Source of the DNA: Eutreptiella sp. 'Long Island Sound 2002'
Taxonomy: Eukaryota > Euglenozoa > Euglenophyceae > Eutreptiales > Eutreptiaceae
Reading direction: 5' to 3'
Length of the DNA: 64,000 nucleotides
Assembly: GCA_964036045.1 (NCBI GenBank)
Contig: OZ038392.1
Span: forward strand, 28,035,755-28,099,754
In this document: piece by piece, positions 10,074 through 19,834 of the stretch
How the letters are laid out: the number at the start of each line of letters is the position of its first letter
Position numbering within the stretch: the stretch's first letter is position 1
Notes under the pieces: generated by a model
Databases searched by the model: none
Told to the model about the DNA's origin: nothing
The model's input: the letters and a program-made list of their open reading frames with translations, nothing else
Made by a program: the position numbers and the translations under genes

Positions 10074-11142
10074 AAATTTCTTTTTGCAAGAGCGTTTCAG
10101 CAGTGAACATTTGGTGGCCAGTCAACAAAAGGAACTCCGCAAATTCTTCTGCCCATTCATGCAGATTTTTGGGGTCCAACTCCGGCAGTTCCAGCTGGAT
10201 GTTCGCCTGGGCAATTGGTCTGCCCGTCTTCCCACCCCCCGGAGTTAGGCCTGTAGGCGACACGCCGGCAAGAGGGGCCAGGGCTGACAGCCCTCTTCTC
10301 TCACTCTCTGTGACAGGCACGTCCTGTAGATCCGCCATAGGCACAGTCCTGGCACGGGGGTGAAAGGGGCTGGGGCAGGTAACCTTAGGCAACAGCCTTG
10401 AGACCCTCGATCTCTTGAGATCTTCGGCCAGGGTACTCAGCCCTGGAGAGAGAGAGAGGAACTCAGGCTTGGGTAAGGGTTCTGCAATACCCAGTTTAGC
10501 CCCAATGGCCTCTGATAAGGCCGTCACATCTGGATCTTCTGATCCAGACAGGAATTTGGCCAGCAGCTCGGCCGTTTGATCCAGGGCACCGTAGGTTGGC
10601 CTTGGATGATGTTCTTCGACTCGTGTTGGGCCCACTTCGGGAGCCCTTGGGGTTGGGTACTCAGGTCGTAGTCGTCTTGGCAGGGATGCTGTGGACCGGG
10701 GACCAGAGTGTGCGCAGGACCCTAGATCTGTACGTGGTCTGGATCCATGTACAGCCAAGGGCTCCTCTCCATCTTCCCCACGGATGGATTTATAGTACTC
10801 CTCATGCATGATGTACTCATCCATCTTCATCTTCAGCTTCTCATATTCCTCAGGTCCTTCAATGGCAGTTGAGGATGAAGCTGGACAATTGGATCTTGAT
10901 ACTGAAGCAGCCACACGTCTGTGGAGGTGACTGAAGCTGTCTCCACCGTGTGCTGCTAAGGCCTCGGTGGTAAGGCCTTTATTCTCTTCCGCCCTTCTGC
11001 GTTCTGAATCTCCTTGGGACCCAGATGCGCCACTGAGGTGATGTGGTGCTCGGTGTGGTGGTTCACTCATTGGGTGGACCACACTGCCCATTTGTACTTG
11101 GACAGTTCGGATAGGCCAGGTCCTGACGCTTGGCGTGGACAT
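9985..11142 (-). CDS. Gag N-terminal half of element 1
   Basis: The first part of a gypsy gag polyprotein, starting with ATG at 11142. It is Pro/Ser/Arg-rich and disordered for about 270 residues, then enters a capsid-like segment (WAEEFAEFLLLTGHQ, about residues 329-343) that matches YAEDFLRFLRSTGQE in the gag at 62564-64000. After about residue 350 the frame is wrong and the last 30 residues are nonsense. The true continuation is the next frame, from about 10100 downward. It was assigned to gag by position and by this local match; no enzymatic motif is expected. Confidence 0.75.
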   Translation of the reverse strand: MSTPSVRTWPIRTVQVQMGSVVHPMSEPPHRAPHHLSGASGSQGDSERRRAEENKGLTTEALAAHGGDSFSHLHRRVAASVSRSNCPASSSTAIEGPEEYEKLKMKMDEYIMHEEYYKSIRGEDGEEPLAVHGSRPRTDLGSCAHSGPRSTASLPRRLRPEYPTPRAPEVGPTRVEEHHPRPTYGALDQTAELLAKFLSGSEDPDVTALSEAIGAKLGIAEPLPKPEFLSLSPGLSTLAEDLKRSRVSRLLPKVTCPSPFHPRARTVPMADLQDVPVTESERRGLSALAPLAGVSPTGLTPGGGKTGRPIAQANIQLELPELDPKNLHEWAEEFAEFLLLTGHQMFTAETLLQKEIFAKTGQTDCENLFYLGRGTPEVRENISSL

Positions 11143-11937
11143 GTTGGACTTGTTGTTGAGCTTTTGTTTTGCACTTCTTCTCAGGGTCGGTCCAAAAGGT
11201 CACAAGGGACTGCCTCTGCTACCGGAAAGATGTCCTTGAATTATGCCCTGGGTCTTTTGATGTATTCCTGCAGGTTTTGCAGTTGAAAACCCCAAACCAA
11301 AGCAGCAAGTAGAGCAAGGACTGAATATGGATCGAATCAATGATTGGTTTTGGAATCCAGTGTAACACAGAAGGGCTGCAGATAGACAAAGCAGGTATAT
11401 GCACATAGATTCAATCACAAATGGATAATACAAAAGGTTTTATATGAAAATTGGTCAGACTCTAGCCTCAGAGGTTGCAATAGGCACTTCATGTGCACTC
11501 TTTTGGGTGAAATGGTGCTGGTTAGGACTGAGGGGCATAGATGTCAGGACCACACAGAAAATGACTTGGCCAAGCAACTGAATTCAGAAGCAGTTACAAA
11601 GTAGGACCACAATAAGTGGTAGAAACAATTGAGTATAGGGGTCTTGGGGTGGGAGACCACTTAGGCTTAGCCTCCAAGGCCAACAAGCATGTAATGCCTG
11701 ATTTATTTTGGTATGACCTCCATGAAGGAAGGTACCTCCGCTCAGTTGAGTGGTAGGGGTGAACTTCATGGGGGGGGCTAGGGTCACAACCCTAGTTACT
11801 TTGAGAAAGTGTACTTTAGGCAACAAAAGAGAGATAAAAACACTTAAGTTTGTCTCAGCATCAACAAAGGCTTTTAAGGGGGGCTTAGCCTGGATCAAGC
11901 CCTCCAAGAAGGACATGGCAGTGACTTTTTCTTACTC
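11143..11937. other. Non-coding spacer between elements 1 and 2
   Basis: This separates the divergent gag starts of element 1 (minus, 11142) and element 2 (plus, 11938). I see no gene. It probably contains 5' untranslated or LTR remnants of one or both elements, but neither 3555-4185 nor 18256-18999 shows a matching copy, so no LTR can be claimed. Confidence 0.4.
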
Positions 11938-13107
11938 ATGCCTCCCGCGGCTGCGGAGAAATATGTCTTCAGACGGTTCAGGTACCGCCTGCCGGAAGTG
12001 CTCGGAGAGCTATACTTCGTGGCGACGAAGGAGGGGAGAATCAAGACCCTCAAGGAAGCCAAGAAGTGGCTCAACGAGCAGGAGCGGGTGGACGCTCCGC
12101 AGGTGGCTGCCAAGCGGTGGAAGTCCATCAAGCTTCAGCATGATGGACGGGAGATTCGCCTACGGGACTGGCGAGACTTCCGAGGGCATTACACCCTCCT
12201 CCGCCGCAACGTGGAGGATTGGAACGAGGGTGACGAGCAGGCTCGCCTGCTCTCCATGCTGCCGGAGGCATGGATCAAGAGGGTCACCAAGGAGGAATCC
12301 AAGCGGGCCAAGTCCAACCACACGGTCAAGATGATGCTCCCCAAGGAGTATCATACGAACGTGGTGGCTTGGACGAGGAAGAACGTGGCCCGGGATGTCA
12401 AACGGCACTCCCTGCGGAACGCTCTCCTCATCACCGTCTCGGGCGATCGCGAGAAGACCGCGATGTGGCGCCTTGACGAGTGTGAGTTGAGCAGCCAGAC
12501 CATCCGTCTGCAGGCCATCCCGGCGCAGATGAGCTGCGACGAGATCCTGGAGTGGGTTGGCGAGGAAGTACTCAAGGAGTACCGAAACCTCCACCACACC
12601 CGCGGGTTGAGGCCCGGCGACCGCGACGTCAACTACGTTGGCGAGGGACCTGGCGGGGAAGCTGCCATGGACCCAGCGGGAGCCGGCGGCGATGAGACTC
12701 TCGTCGACGATGACGACGACGATGAGCCCGCCGAAGTGGCCGTTTGTGCCTTCGTGGCCAAAAACCTGAGCGCGGGGAGCAAACCGGGAAACAGGAAGCC
12801 CCTGCAGCAGGGTTGGAGGAAGCAGGAGAAGAGGGACCCTCGCCGCATTGGCGACCCTCCGCTGTCCCTTGGGGAGTTCATACGAGCTCACCCTCAGGGC
12901 TGTTTCGTGTGTTATGGGAGGAAGAAAGGCTTCAACCATGACCACCGAACATGCCCCATCGACCAGGCCGACACGGAGGCCTACAAGAAGGCGCACGGGT
13001 CGAAGAAGCGTGCACCTGCGGGTATCCGGGAGGCCAAAGTGGAGGTGGACAAGGATGAGCTCTCCAAGCTGGTGTCGCAGGGGACCGAGTTGGCCAAGGA
13101 GATCTAG
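11938..13107 (+). CDS. Gag of element 2 with CCHC-type zinc knuckle
   Basis: Structural protein of the element. It starts with ATG 11938. Residues 1-230 are charged and helical, with a basic Trp-containing region. An acidic run of six Asp lies near 257-262. A zinc-knuckle variant C322, C325, H334, C339 (CX2CX8HX4C) follows. The frame stops at TAG 13105-13107 but continues open after it for 56 codons of Asn/Lys/Asp-rich linker, to TAG 13276-13278. The stop after residue 389 therefore looks like a nonsense mutation within a longer gag-pol. No search was run; the assignment rests on the knuckle and the position before protease. Confidence 0.85.
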   Translation: MPPAAAEKYVFRRFRYRLPEVLGELYFVATKEGRIKTLKEAKKWLNEQERVDAPQVAAKRWKSIKLQHDGREIRLRDWRDFRGHYTLLRRNVEDWNEGDEQARLLSMLPEAWIKRVTKEESKRAKSNHTVKMMLPKEYHTNVVAWTRKNVARDVKRHSLRNALLITVSGDREKTAMWRLDECELSSQTIRLQAIPAQMSCDEILEWVGEEVLKEYRNLHHTRGLRPGDRDVNYVGEGPGGEAAMDPAGAGGDETLVDDDDDDEPAEVAVCAFVAKNLSAGSKPGNRKPLQQGWRKQEKRDPRRIGDPPLSLGEFIRAHPQGCFVCYGRKKGFNHDHRTCPIDQADTEAYKKAHGSKKRAPAGIREAKVEVDKDELSKLVSQGTELAKEI

Positions 13108-13329
13108 GAGATCAAGAGGAACTGGGTCCCCAGGTCGGACAACAAGAACAAGGAGAACAACCAGAACGACCAGAACAAGGACAAGGACAAGAAGCCTACT
13201 CGTAGGGAGAGGAAGAAGGGCGTCAACGAGGTTGATGCGAAGGAGAACACCCCTACTTCCACAACCGACGCCCACTAGCGGAGCCCCTGCAGCCAAGGGC
13301 CCCAGCTAGGGCGGTCGCAGGAAGGTGAC

Positions 13330-13956
13330 GTGGGAAGCGCCGAACCATCCCAGTCGGGAGTCGATAAGCACAAAGGGACTGCCGCGGGCGGAAGGCCCGG
13401 TCCGGCACCCAGTCGCGGAGGCGGGGTGAGGGCAAGTGAAGGCACGAACCCTTGCACCCGTCCGTCCTTCGCGACCAAGAATGTGTTTGATGTACTACAG
13501 GATCTATCCGAGAGTATCGGAGGATCACCCGGACCGCAGCTGGATGCTGCAGATGGGCAGCCTGAGCCCATTGTCCACGACCTGCACCAGTCGCTTGTTG
13601 AGCTTCTGGAACGGCCCGAGATCCTGAGTTTGCACGCCGTGGACCGTGTCGGTCGCGAGCGGCAGTTGCATCTTAAGGTCCGTGCCCTATGCGGGGAAGT
13701 GGAAAATGTTTTCGACGTGTTGGTTGACACGGGCGCTCAGGTCAGCTTGGTCAAGGCTGGCCTACTTCCGCCAGAGTGTCTGACCGACAGTCGGAAACCT
13801 GTCAGGCTGAAGGTGGCGAACGGCCAGTACATGGTGGGAGGCACGAAGGAAGCGGCCATTGGGCAGCAGTTTGTGAACCATCGTGAGCTGAGCCGCCCAG
13901 ACCTCGGCAAGGAAATCCTCCTGCACGGTCGCTTCTACGAGGCCGAGATGGACTAG
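13330..13956 (+). CDS. Aspartic protease segment of element 2 pol
   Basis: Retroelement protease that would process the polyprotein. The catalytic motif DTGA is at 133-136 in the context FDVLVDTGAQVSLV. The frame has no good ATG: it is open from 13279, after a TAG, and 13330 is a GTG, so this is an internal slice of the gag-pol frame rather than a separate gene. It ends at TAG 13954-13956, three bases before the ATG of the next segment in the same frame. The residues across the stop (EMD, then NMIVGYDFMM) read as one continuous protease C-terminus. Confidence 0.85.
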   Translation: MGSAEPSQSGVDKHKGTAAGGRPGPAPSRGGGVRASEGTNPCTRPSFATKNVFDVLQDLSESIGGSPGPQLDAADGQPEPIVHDLHQSLVELLERPEILSLHAVDRVGRERQLHLKVRALCGEVENVFDVLVDTGAQVSLVKAGLLPPECLTDSRKPVRLKVANGQYMVGGTKEAAIGQQFVNHRELSRPDLGKEILLHGRFYEAEMD

Positions 13957-13959
13957 AAC

Positions 13960-16900
13960 ATGATCGTTGGGTACGACTTCATGATGGAGACGGACTCCGG
14001 CGTCCTCCCGGCCCAGGCCTGCATGACCCTGTACCAGGACGACCAGCTCTCGTGGCTTTCGTCACCTGAGCACCATGTGGAATGCCAATGGATCCACCCC
14101 GAACGCAATCAGCTCGAAGTGGCCGCGCTGGACACTGAGCCCACTGGGCCAGCAAACCAGGAGTACGGCGTAATGCCGGAAGTGGCGAACCGAGTGGTCG
14201 CGGACCTGGGAGCGTCGGATCTGGCCCTGGATGCGTTCTCTTCAGGAACCTCCGCCCATCTTCGGGTATGTGAGAAGTACTGGAGCGCACAGGACTCCGC
14301 GTGGAAGAAGCACTGGGGTCCGCATCAGGGCTTGATGTGGATCCATTGCCCTCGATGGAACATTCCAAGAGCGATAGCCAAGATTCGCAAGGACCGCTCC
14401 AAGGCAGTGCTGGTTGTTCCTATGGGATGCACCGAGGAGGAAAGTACCCGATATTGGGTAGCCTCATTGACCAACATGACCTTAAACAAGGTCGTCCTAC
14501 CGGCTGGAGAGAGTGTCTATCAGGACGCTAAGGGACAGCCCATGCCACCCCAGAGATGGCCAACGGAATTCCACTATGTGGATGGGGGCCTTGATCAGGC
14601 CGACGCCACGGACTTCGTGTGTGTCAACCGTATCATGGCGGAGCCGTGGAGGCAATGCTTTGCGGTTCCCCCTGTTGACATCGGAGAATCAGAGGACCCC
14701 CTCACAGAAGAGGAGCTGGATCTGGTTCAGGGGTATATGGATCAGCCCTTTCACGACTGGGGTAGCCAGCGTGAGGGCAAAGGCCAGGACAAAGCCTGGT
14801 GGGAAGTGGACTCAATCGTCTCCGGTTCCTATGATGGGAATACCTTCGTTCAGAGGGTGCTGGATCACATGTCCAGCCAGGACGAGCCGCCTGGCGGTAG
14901 CCCACCCATCTACGGCGATCTGTTCCGAGGCAAGACCAGAGATGGCCCTTTGGGCCACCTGGGAAGACCACCTGAGCCGAAACCGAGCGGGGTCGCTACC
15001 CCTCAAGTAAGCTCCGTGGTTCAAGTGCCCGGAAAAGCCAAGGCGGAGTCTGATGACTGCCCCAAGATCCAGGCATTGAGGGCCAGGCTGAAGCAGAAGT
15101 ATGGTGAGACCTTCTTCAGCGGAAGGCCTGTGTTTCCCCCACCGGTGCGTGGACCGTATGGCGAGGCCAAGATACGACTGAAGCAGGACCCCCGTGTGTA
15201 TCGTCACCGGGAGTTTGCCCTGAGGGGCGAGAGGAAGGAGGCCATGGAGAAGATGCTCCGTGACTTCATCCAGAGAGGCTGGCTCGAGCCGTGCCACTCC
15301 GAATGGGCCTCTCCGTGCTTCGTCGTCCCCAAGAAGGTGGCCGGTGAGTGGCGGCTCGTGGTCGACTACCGCGGCCTGAACGCCCAAACGCAGCATGACA
15401 GCTATACGCTGCCCCTCATTGAGGACATGCTGCAAAAACAACACCGGCGGAGGATCTTCACGGTGATTGACCTGAAACATGGTTATCATCAGATGCCTCT
15501 CGCCGAGGAGTCCCGTGCCTGCACAGCCATGAGCACCCCACTTGGACCTCTCCAGTGGAAGGTGATGCCCATGGGCGTTACCAACGGCAATGCGGCTTTT
15601 CAGCGGATGCGGGAGAACCTGCTTGAGCCGGTGCGTGACTGTGCGGACCCTCTCGTGGACGACGTGATCATCGCGTCCAGGGACCCCAGTATGAGCTACG
15701 AGGAGCTCCTGGAGGCACACGAGAGGGACGTCACTCGAGTGCTGGACCTTCTGGTTCGGCACAAACTCACGGGCAGCAGTGACAAGGCCACCATTGCGGT
15801 AAGCGAGGTGGTCTTCGCTGGCCACGTAGTTGGGAACGGGCAGCGAAAGCCCATACCTGGCAAGGTGGCTGCGATCGAGCACTGGGAAAAGCCCAAAACG
15901 GTCTCTGAGCTACGGGCGTATCTGGGGTTCTGCAACTACTACTCGGGGTATATCAAGATGTATGCCGAGTATGCAGCCCCCATGAGGACCATGCTCAAGG
16001 GCAACCGAGAGGAGACCAAGAAGGGGTCCAAGGAGGCTCTGGTCTGGGATGCTGATTCTGACCGTGCCTTTAAGGGGATGAAGCAGGCGCTGCTATCCGC
16101 AGTGGGTCTGCACCTCGTGGATCCCGATCGAGGGTTCGTCCTGCGCACCGACGCTTCCGACTACGCCGTTGGCGCTGTGTTGGAGCAAGTGCTTGACGAC
16201 GGGAGGCACGTGCCCGTGGCCTTCTGGAGCCGAGTCCTGGCGGAAGGCCAGGGACGGACTTGGACGCCCCAAGAAAAGGAGGCGTATGCCATCGTCATGG
16301 CTCTCAGGAAATGGGCTGGGTACATAGCCCTCCATCCCGTCACCGTCTGCACCGACCATCAGAGTCTGCAGTCGTGGCACAAGGAGCACGTGGACATCCC
16401 CTCAGGTCCCGCCTCCCGACGGGCAAGATGGCATGAAACCTTGGCCAAGTTCGATCTCACGGTTGTGTATATTCCTGGAAAGGATAACACCGTGGCGGAC
16501 TGTCTCAGCAGGTGGGCCTATCCCGCCAGCAAGGGCATGACGGATATCTCTGCCCATGGCGATGAGGCTGAGACCGCTGAAGCCAAGAAGATCATTGAGA
16601 TGGAGCGCCTGATGGAGGAGGAGGGTGTTAAATGCTTCGTCGTCATGGCTGCCGATGCCCCCCTCGGAACGAGGATGGGCAGAGCGGTCAGAGTACTCGC
16701 CCCTGAGGGAGCTGAGTCCGACAAGCACCTCTTCCCTGAGTCTTGCCTCCAGGACGACTGGACCGACGATTACGCTAAGTCTGAGGCCTTTGCGGCCGAG
16801 TATAGGGCTGTGACCGACCCTGATGACGGGCAGAAGTGGCCGAAGGGGCTGACTGAGGAAGATGGCAAGCTCTACCAGCATGGTAAGCTGCTAGTACCGG

Positions 16901-17100
16901 AGTCCCGAGTGCTCGAGCTTTGTGAAGCTTGGCACCACCACATGCTGCACCCAGGGGTCAAGAAGCAAGCCCTTGACATGCAGCGTCGGTTCGAGATCGA
17001 CCATATCGTTCTCTACACCGCCATCAAGAAGGTCAGGAGGGGTTGCTCGGTCTGTCAGGCCTGCAATCCCGACAACCGGAAAGTCAAGGGGGAAGCCTAA
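13960..17100 (+). CDS. Pol of element 2: methyltransferase-like region, RT, RNase H, integrase zinc domain
   Basis: Main polymerase segment. A region at about 80-210 carries LDAFSSGT (90-97, like motif I of N6-adenine methyltransferases), HCPRW (129-133, where NPPF stands in element 1) and VVPMG. RT spans about 400-670, with D504 and the VDD active site at 566-568 (a Leu precedes it instead of the usual Tyr or Phe). RNase H residues are D731, E774, D799 and D847. The integrase HHCC zinc domain follows, with HHHMLHPG and CSVC near the end. TAA 17098-17100 cuts the protein before the integrase core, which continues in the same frame at 17101. Confidence 0.93.
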   Translation: MIVGYDFMMETDSGVLPAQACMTLYQDDQLSWLSSPEHHVECQWIHPERNQLEVAALDTEPTGPANQEYGVMPEVANRVVADLGASDLALDAFSSGTSAHLRVCEKYWSAQDSAWKKHWGPHQGLMWIHCPRWNIPRAIAKIRKDRSKAVLVVPMGCTEEESTRYWVASLTNMTLNKVVLPAGESVYQDAKGQPMPPQRWPTEFHYVDGGLDQADATDFVCVNRIMAEPWRQCFAVPPVDIGESEDPLTEEELDLVQGYMDQPFHDWGSQREGKGQDKAWWEVDSIVSGSYDGNTFVQRVLDHMSSQDEPPGGSPPIYGDLFRGKTRDGPLGHLGRPPEPKPSGVATPQVSSVVQVPGKAKAESDDCPKIQALRARLKQKYGETFFSGRPVFPPPVRGPYGEAKIRLKQDPRVYRHREFALRGERKEAMEKMLRDFIQRGWLEPCHSEWASPCFVVPKKVAGEWRLVVDYRGLNAQTQHDSYTLPLIEDMLQKQHRRRIFTVIDLKHGYHQMPLAEESRACTAMSTPLGPLQWKVMPMGVTNGNAAFQRMRENLLEPVRDCADPLVDDVIIASRDPSMSYEELLEAHERDVTRVLDLLVRHKLTGSSDKATIAVSEVVFAGHVVGNGQRKPIPGKVAAIEHWEKPKTVSELRAYLGFCNYYSGYIKMYAEYAAPMRTMLKGNREETKKGSKEALVWDADSDRAFKGMKQALLSAVGLHLVDPDRGFVLRTDASDYAVGAVLEQVLDDGRHVPVAFWSRVLAEGQGRTWTPQEKEAYAIVMALRKWAGYIALHPVTVCTDHQSLQSWHKEHVDIPSGPASRRARWHETLAKFDLTVVYIPGKDNTVADCLSRWAYPASKGMTDISAHGDEAETAEAKKIIEMERLMEEEGVKCFVVMAADAPLGTRMGRAVRVLAPEGAESDKHLFPESCLQDDWTDDYAKSEAFAAEYRAVTDPDDGQKWPKGLTEEDGKLYQHGKLLVPESRVLELCEAWHHHMLHPGVKKQALDMQRRFEIDHIVLYTAIKKVRRGCSVCQACNPDNRKVKGEA

Positions 17101-17124
17101 TGGACCCCTGTTCCTGACCAGCCC

Positions 17125-18099
17125 ATGGAGAGCGTAGCCATGGACGTCGTCTCCATGCCCGAAGTGCACATTGGCAAGGTGACCTTTGACTGTGTGGTTC
17201 TTTGTGTGGATCGCCACAGTGGCTACGTTGTAGCCGTTCCGGCACGCAAAAAGGGGTTGCTTGCCAAGGAAGTGGCAGTCATGATGATTCGTCATTGGCT
17301 GACCGTCTTTGACATCCCCCGCACCATTTGCAGTGACCGAGGGCCCCAGTTTACTGGTGGCTGGTTCAAGGCTATGTGTTCCCTCATGGAGATACGTCAC
17401 GCCAAGAGCGTCGCCTATCTCAGCCGGTCTAACGGCCGTGCTGAAGTGGCTGGACGGCAGCTGTACGAGAAGCTGCGCAAGATTCACATCACCAATCCAC
17501 GTCGGAACTGGTTTGAGGAGATGTGGCCTGCTTTGAAGGCCCATCATGACACCCCCACACCGGGTGGTTTGTCCCCTCACCAGATTCTGTTCGGCAGGGA
17601 TCCCCTGGGTAGGCGACTTCCCTTGTCTGGTGATGGCATGGCTATGGATGCCAAGGAATTCTTCGCGCGGCAAGAGCAAACGGCGCGGGACATGCGCCAG
17701 CAGTTCGAGAAGGAGCATGCTGAGCGTCAGAAGTCCGCCCCGAGCTCGACAGCGCAGAAGTTCAGGGTGGGCGACCCGGTGTGGGTGATCAGACCCCGCC
17801 CTATGGGCACCCACCGCACCAAGACCTGGTTCACACCCGGAGAGGTGGTCCGCAGGATTGGTGAGGACACCTACCGCATCAAGGTGGGTCACGGACAGTT
17901 CCGGGAGCGCCACGAGAGTCAACTCCGTGTGCGGGAACCCGACCTCCGTGGCCAACACGTGTCCCTGAGCTATGCCGCACATGAGGCTGATTCGGACGAC
18001 GACTATGCTGAGCAGGACGACTATACAGTCGAGAAGATCCTGGCTCAGCGTCCGAAAGCCTCGGCACCCGGAGGCCTGGAGTTCAAGGTTCGTTGGTGA
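17125..18099 (+). CDS. Integrase core and chromodomain of element 2
   Basis: DNA-joining enzyme domain. The triad is D7, D71 and E107, with 35 residues between D71 and E107 (DX35E), in AMDVVSMPE, CSDRG and NGRAEVAGRQ. A GPY/F-like linker region follows, then an acidic stretch and a chromodomain starting at YTVEKIL. TGA at 18097-18099 falls inside the chromodomain after FKVRW. The same frame then reads GYGPSHDTWEPVSSFVP and ends at TGA 18253-18255. In the related pol at 59400-61640 the residue after VRW is Lys, so this stop breaks a conserved fold. The frame is open upstream to TAA 17098, so ATG 17125 is not a real start. Confidence 0.92.
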   Translation: MESVAMDVVSMPEVHIGKVTFDCVVLCVDRHSGYVVAVPARKKGLLAKEVAVMMIRHWLTVFDIPRTICSDRGPQFTGGWFKAMCSLMEIRHAKSVAYLSRSNGRAEVAGRQLYEKLRKIHITNPRRNWFEEMWPALKAHHDTPTPGGLSPHQILFGRDPLGRRLPLSGDGMAMDAKEFFARQEQTARDMRQQFEKEHAERQKSAPSSTAQKFRVGDPVWVIRPRPMGTHRTKTWFTPGEVVRRIGEDTYRIKVGHGQFRERHESQLRVREPDLRGQHVSLSYAAHEADSDDDYAEQDDYTVEKILAQRPKASAPGGLEFKVRW

Positions 18100-18255
18100 G
18101 GCTATGGACCGTCCCACGACACCTGGGAACCCGTCTCCTCGTTCGTGCCGCGGGTCAATACTCCCTTCATGGAGTACATCCGCAAGCACAAGACCAAGAT
18201 CCACGTTTCGGACTTGGCAGCACTCACCCGGGCGATTGCAGCCAGGGGCGCCTGA

Positions 18256-18999
18256 TCAGTGCCCTGAGCTCTTCCCTGATGTGTTATGAGCGCTTGTGAG
18301 GTCGACGGATCGTCCCTTACTTGCTTGCTCTCTTCCTTCTTCCGGTGACCTGCCATCAGAGTGGCCATGTACCCCCCCCTGCTGAATCCAGAGGAGGATG
18401 GCCCCTCTCTTCTTCTTTTCGTCACTCCCCCCCCTGCTGAATCCTTGGGACACCAGGTAGGGCGACTGACCTTCATATTTCTGAGCTCTTGGGGCCTTGA
18501 AGCCCATACGACGTTGCGCAACGGATGCTGCTGTCATCGGCATTGCGATTTTTTTTGGTGTGTGGTCTGGTCCCATGGCACTTGCGGGATCCAGACCAGT
18601 CGACGTGTGTCTCGAGACTATATGTGGCCTGAACTCAGGCGTTTTCCTGTCCACCCTCCTGCATTTGCCTTATCCTGACCGTGGCGTGGTTTGGCGCTCT
18701 GCCCAGAGTGTGTTTACACGCCTATTTACCCCGCTTGTTTTGCTTTTCTGCCCCCCCAAGGATATGTGCATTTGTATGTCAGCCCATCACTGAAGTGTGG
18801 AGTGTTTTTTCCCCCTGACGGGATGCGAATCGACTACAAAGGCGCCCCCAGTCGCCGTTTACATGTTCTTACATAGGGTCCAGCTTGGACCAGTACCTAA
18901 GTACAGATTCTTTTGTTTGAGTGCCCGTGATACCGTGTGCCCTATTCGCTGTGTGTGGAGATCCTGATGGCGCCAGGCGGGAAGCCCAGTTGCCTGACT
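18256..18999 (+). other. 3' untranslated region of element 2 up to the insertion point of the cargo LTR element
   Basis: No convincing ORF. Two similar C-runs followed by TGCTGAATCC occur at 18369-18389 and 18425-18445. The region continues biologically at 29868, because 19000-29867 is a later insertion: ACACT at 19000-19004 is the left copy of its target duplication. Confidence 0.5.
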
Positions 19000-19004
19000 A
19001 CACT

Positions 19005-19827
19005 ACAAAGAAAAAGCACCCTCACGGCTCCTTGATAAAAGATTCGATTGCCACAAAAATGAAAGGCTATCTATTTGAGGATGCATTTCCCAAAAGAATT
19101 GTTAACAAAATATTTGATAACTCCATATCATAAAGAATGCTTGGATATTAACTAAAAAAGGTGAAAAGAATTGATGAACATGTTTTCCCAAAGAGTATGT
19201 TCCTACATTAAATCAACAACAACAACAACAAAGCGAAGCAAGACAAAGACAACAAGATGAGATGGCCATGATCACCATAGGACCGCAACGTCCGTCAACT
19301 CCTTGTTTTCCAACCATTGGTATGCACACTCTTCGTACAAATCCAACATCGTCTTGCAAGATACTCCACGAGTATCGTTCCACTGGTACATCCCAAGATA
19401 TCCCCATGCACTGATCCATACATGTCACACCATGGCTAAAGAATAAGCACGGCGTATGTATGACAAGTCTCAGAGATTCAATAATGGCATGCAATGCATA
19501 GTGAACATAACAACTCAATGAGCGATGCAATCGGGAATGGACATCAGTACAGATTGCGGAGCGAATTAACAGTGTTTGTTCTCTAACACTATTTTCAAAT
19601 CCACAGAAAATTCTCGAATCACACATAGTAAATTTCTATGAAGTCTACAGTCGATTTCTGATCAGTTCTTCATGAAGAGAAAATATCATCGTCGACAGGA
19701 AATGTCGCCGCGACTCAGGTTGCGGAATTAACACGCACAGCGGCAACACCAGACACTGCAGCGATGCAGTGTTATGTACATTCAACAGAACAGAAGGCAT
19801 CCCTCAGGAAAGGCAATTTTTCTTACT
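19005..19827 (-). repeat. 3' LTR of cargo element (823 bp)
   Basis: Direct repeat of 29040-29862. On the minus strand it starts AGTAAGAAAAA and ends TTTTTCTTTGT, so the ends are imperfect inverted repeats rather than the usual TG...CA. The 137-codon frame inside (19213-19626) is present in both LTRs with one change and is probably not a gene. Confidence 0.93.
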
Positions 19828-19834
19828 CCCCCCC
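19828..19834 (-). other. Polypurine tract of cargo element
   Basis: Seven G on the minus strand immediately before the 3' LTR. The same junction (AGTAAA preceded by a G-run on the minus strand) recurs at 50534-50541 in a related element, which supports a function as plus-strand primer. Confidence 0.75.

Larger units (their letters stand above)
4186..11142 (-). mobile_element. Ty3/gypsy chromovirus-like retrotransposon (element 1), degraded
   Basis: The minus strand carries, in order, gag, aspartic protease, a methyltransferase-like domain, reverse transcriptase, RNase H, integrase and a C-terminal chromodomain. This order defines a Ty3/gypsy chromovirus. Gag is split by a frameshift near 10.1 kb. 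Gag and pol are in the same frame, separated by one TAG at 8988-8990. Pol shifts frame near 5675. A last TAG lies at 4234-4236, after which 15 more codons lead to a TAA at 4186-4188. I found no pair of similar sequences at 3555-4185 and 11143-11937, so its LTRs are missing or unrecognisable. Confidence 0.93.
11938..18255 (+). mobile_element. Ty3/gypsy chromovirus-like retrotransposon (element 2), gag-pol in one frame with five stops
   Basis: Gag, protease, methyltransferase-like region, RT, RNase H, integrase and chromodomain lie in a single reading frame of 2105 codons from ATG 11938 to TGA 18253-18255. Five stops interrupt it: TAG 13105, TAG 13276, TAG 13954, TAA 17098 and TGA 18097. There is no frameshift, so coding similarity continues directly across every stop. 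The sequence is more GC-rich than its surroundings. LTRs are not identified with certainty; block A at 30232-33610 is a candidate 3' LTR, displaced by the later insertion at 19000-29867. Confidence 0.93.

Noticed and set aside
16891-18204. 437-codon minus-strand frame, and similarly 12160-13296, 14812-15882 and 60075-60839 (+)
   Set aside because: They are antisense shadows of GC-rich gag-pol frames and carry no motifs.
11938-18255. Stop codon reassignment in the host nuclear code
   Set aside because: All three stop codons appear in frame in element 2, while the large frames at 59400-61640, 62564-64000 and the RT part of 5499-8963 avoid them; mutation of a dead copy is simpler.
19213-19626. 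137-codon frame, repeated at 29248-29661
   Set aside because: It lies wholly within the two LTRs; its conservation is explained by recent duplication of the LTR, not coding.
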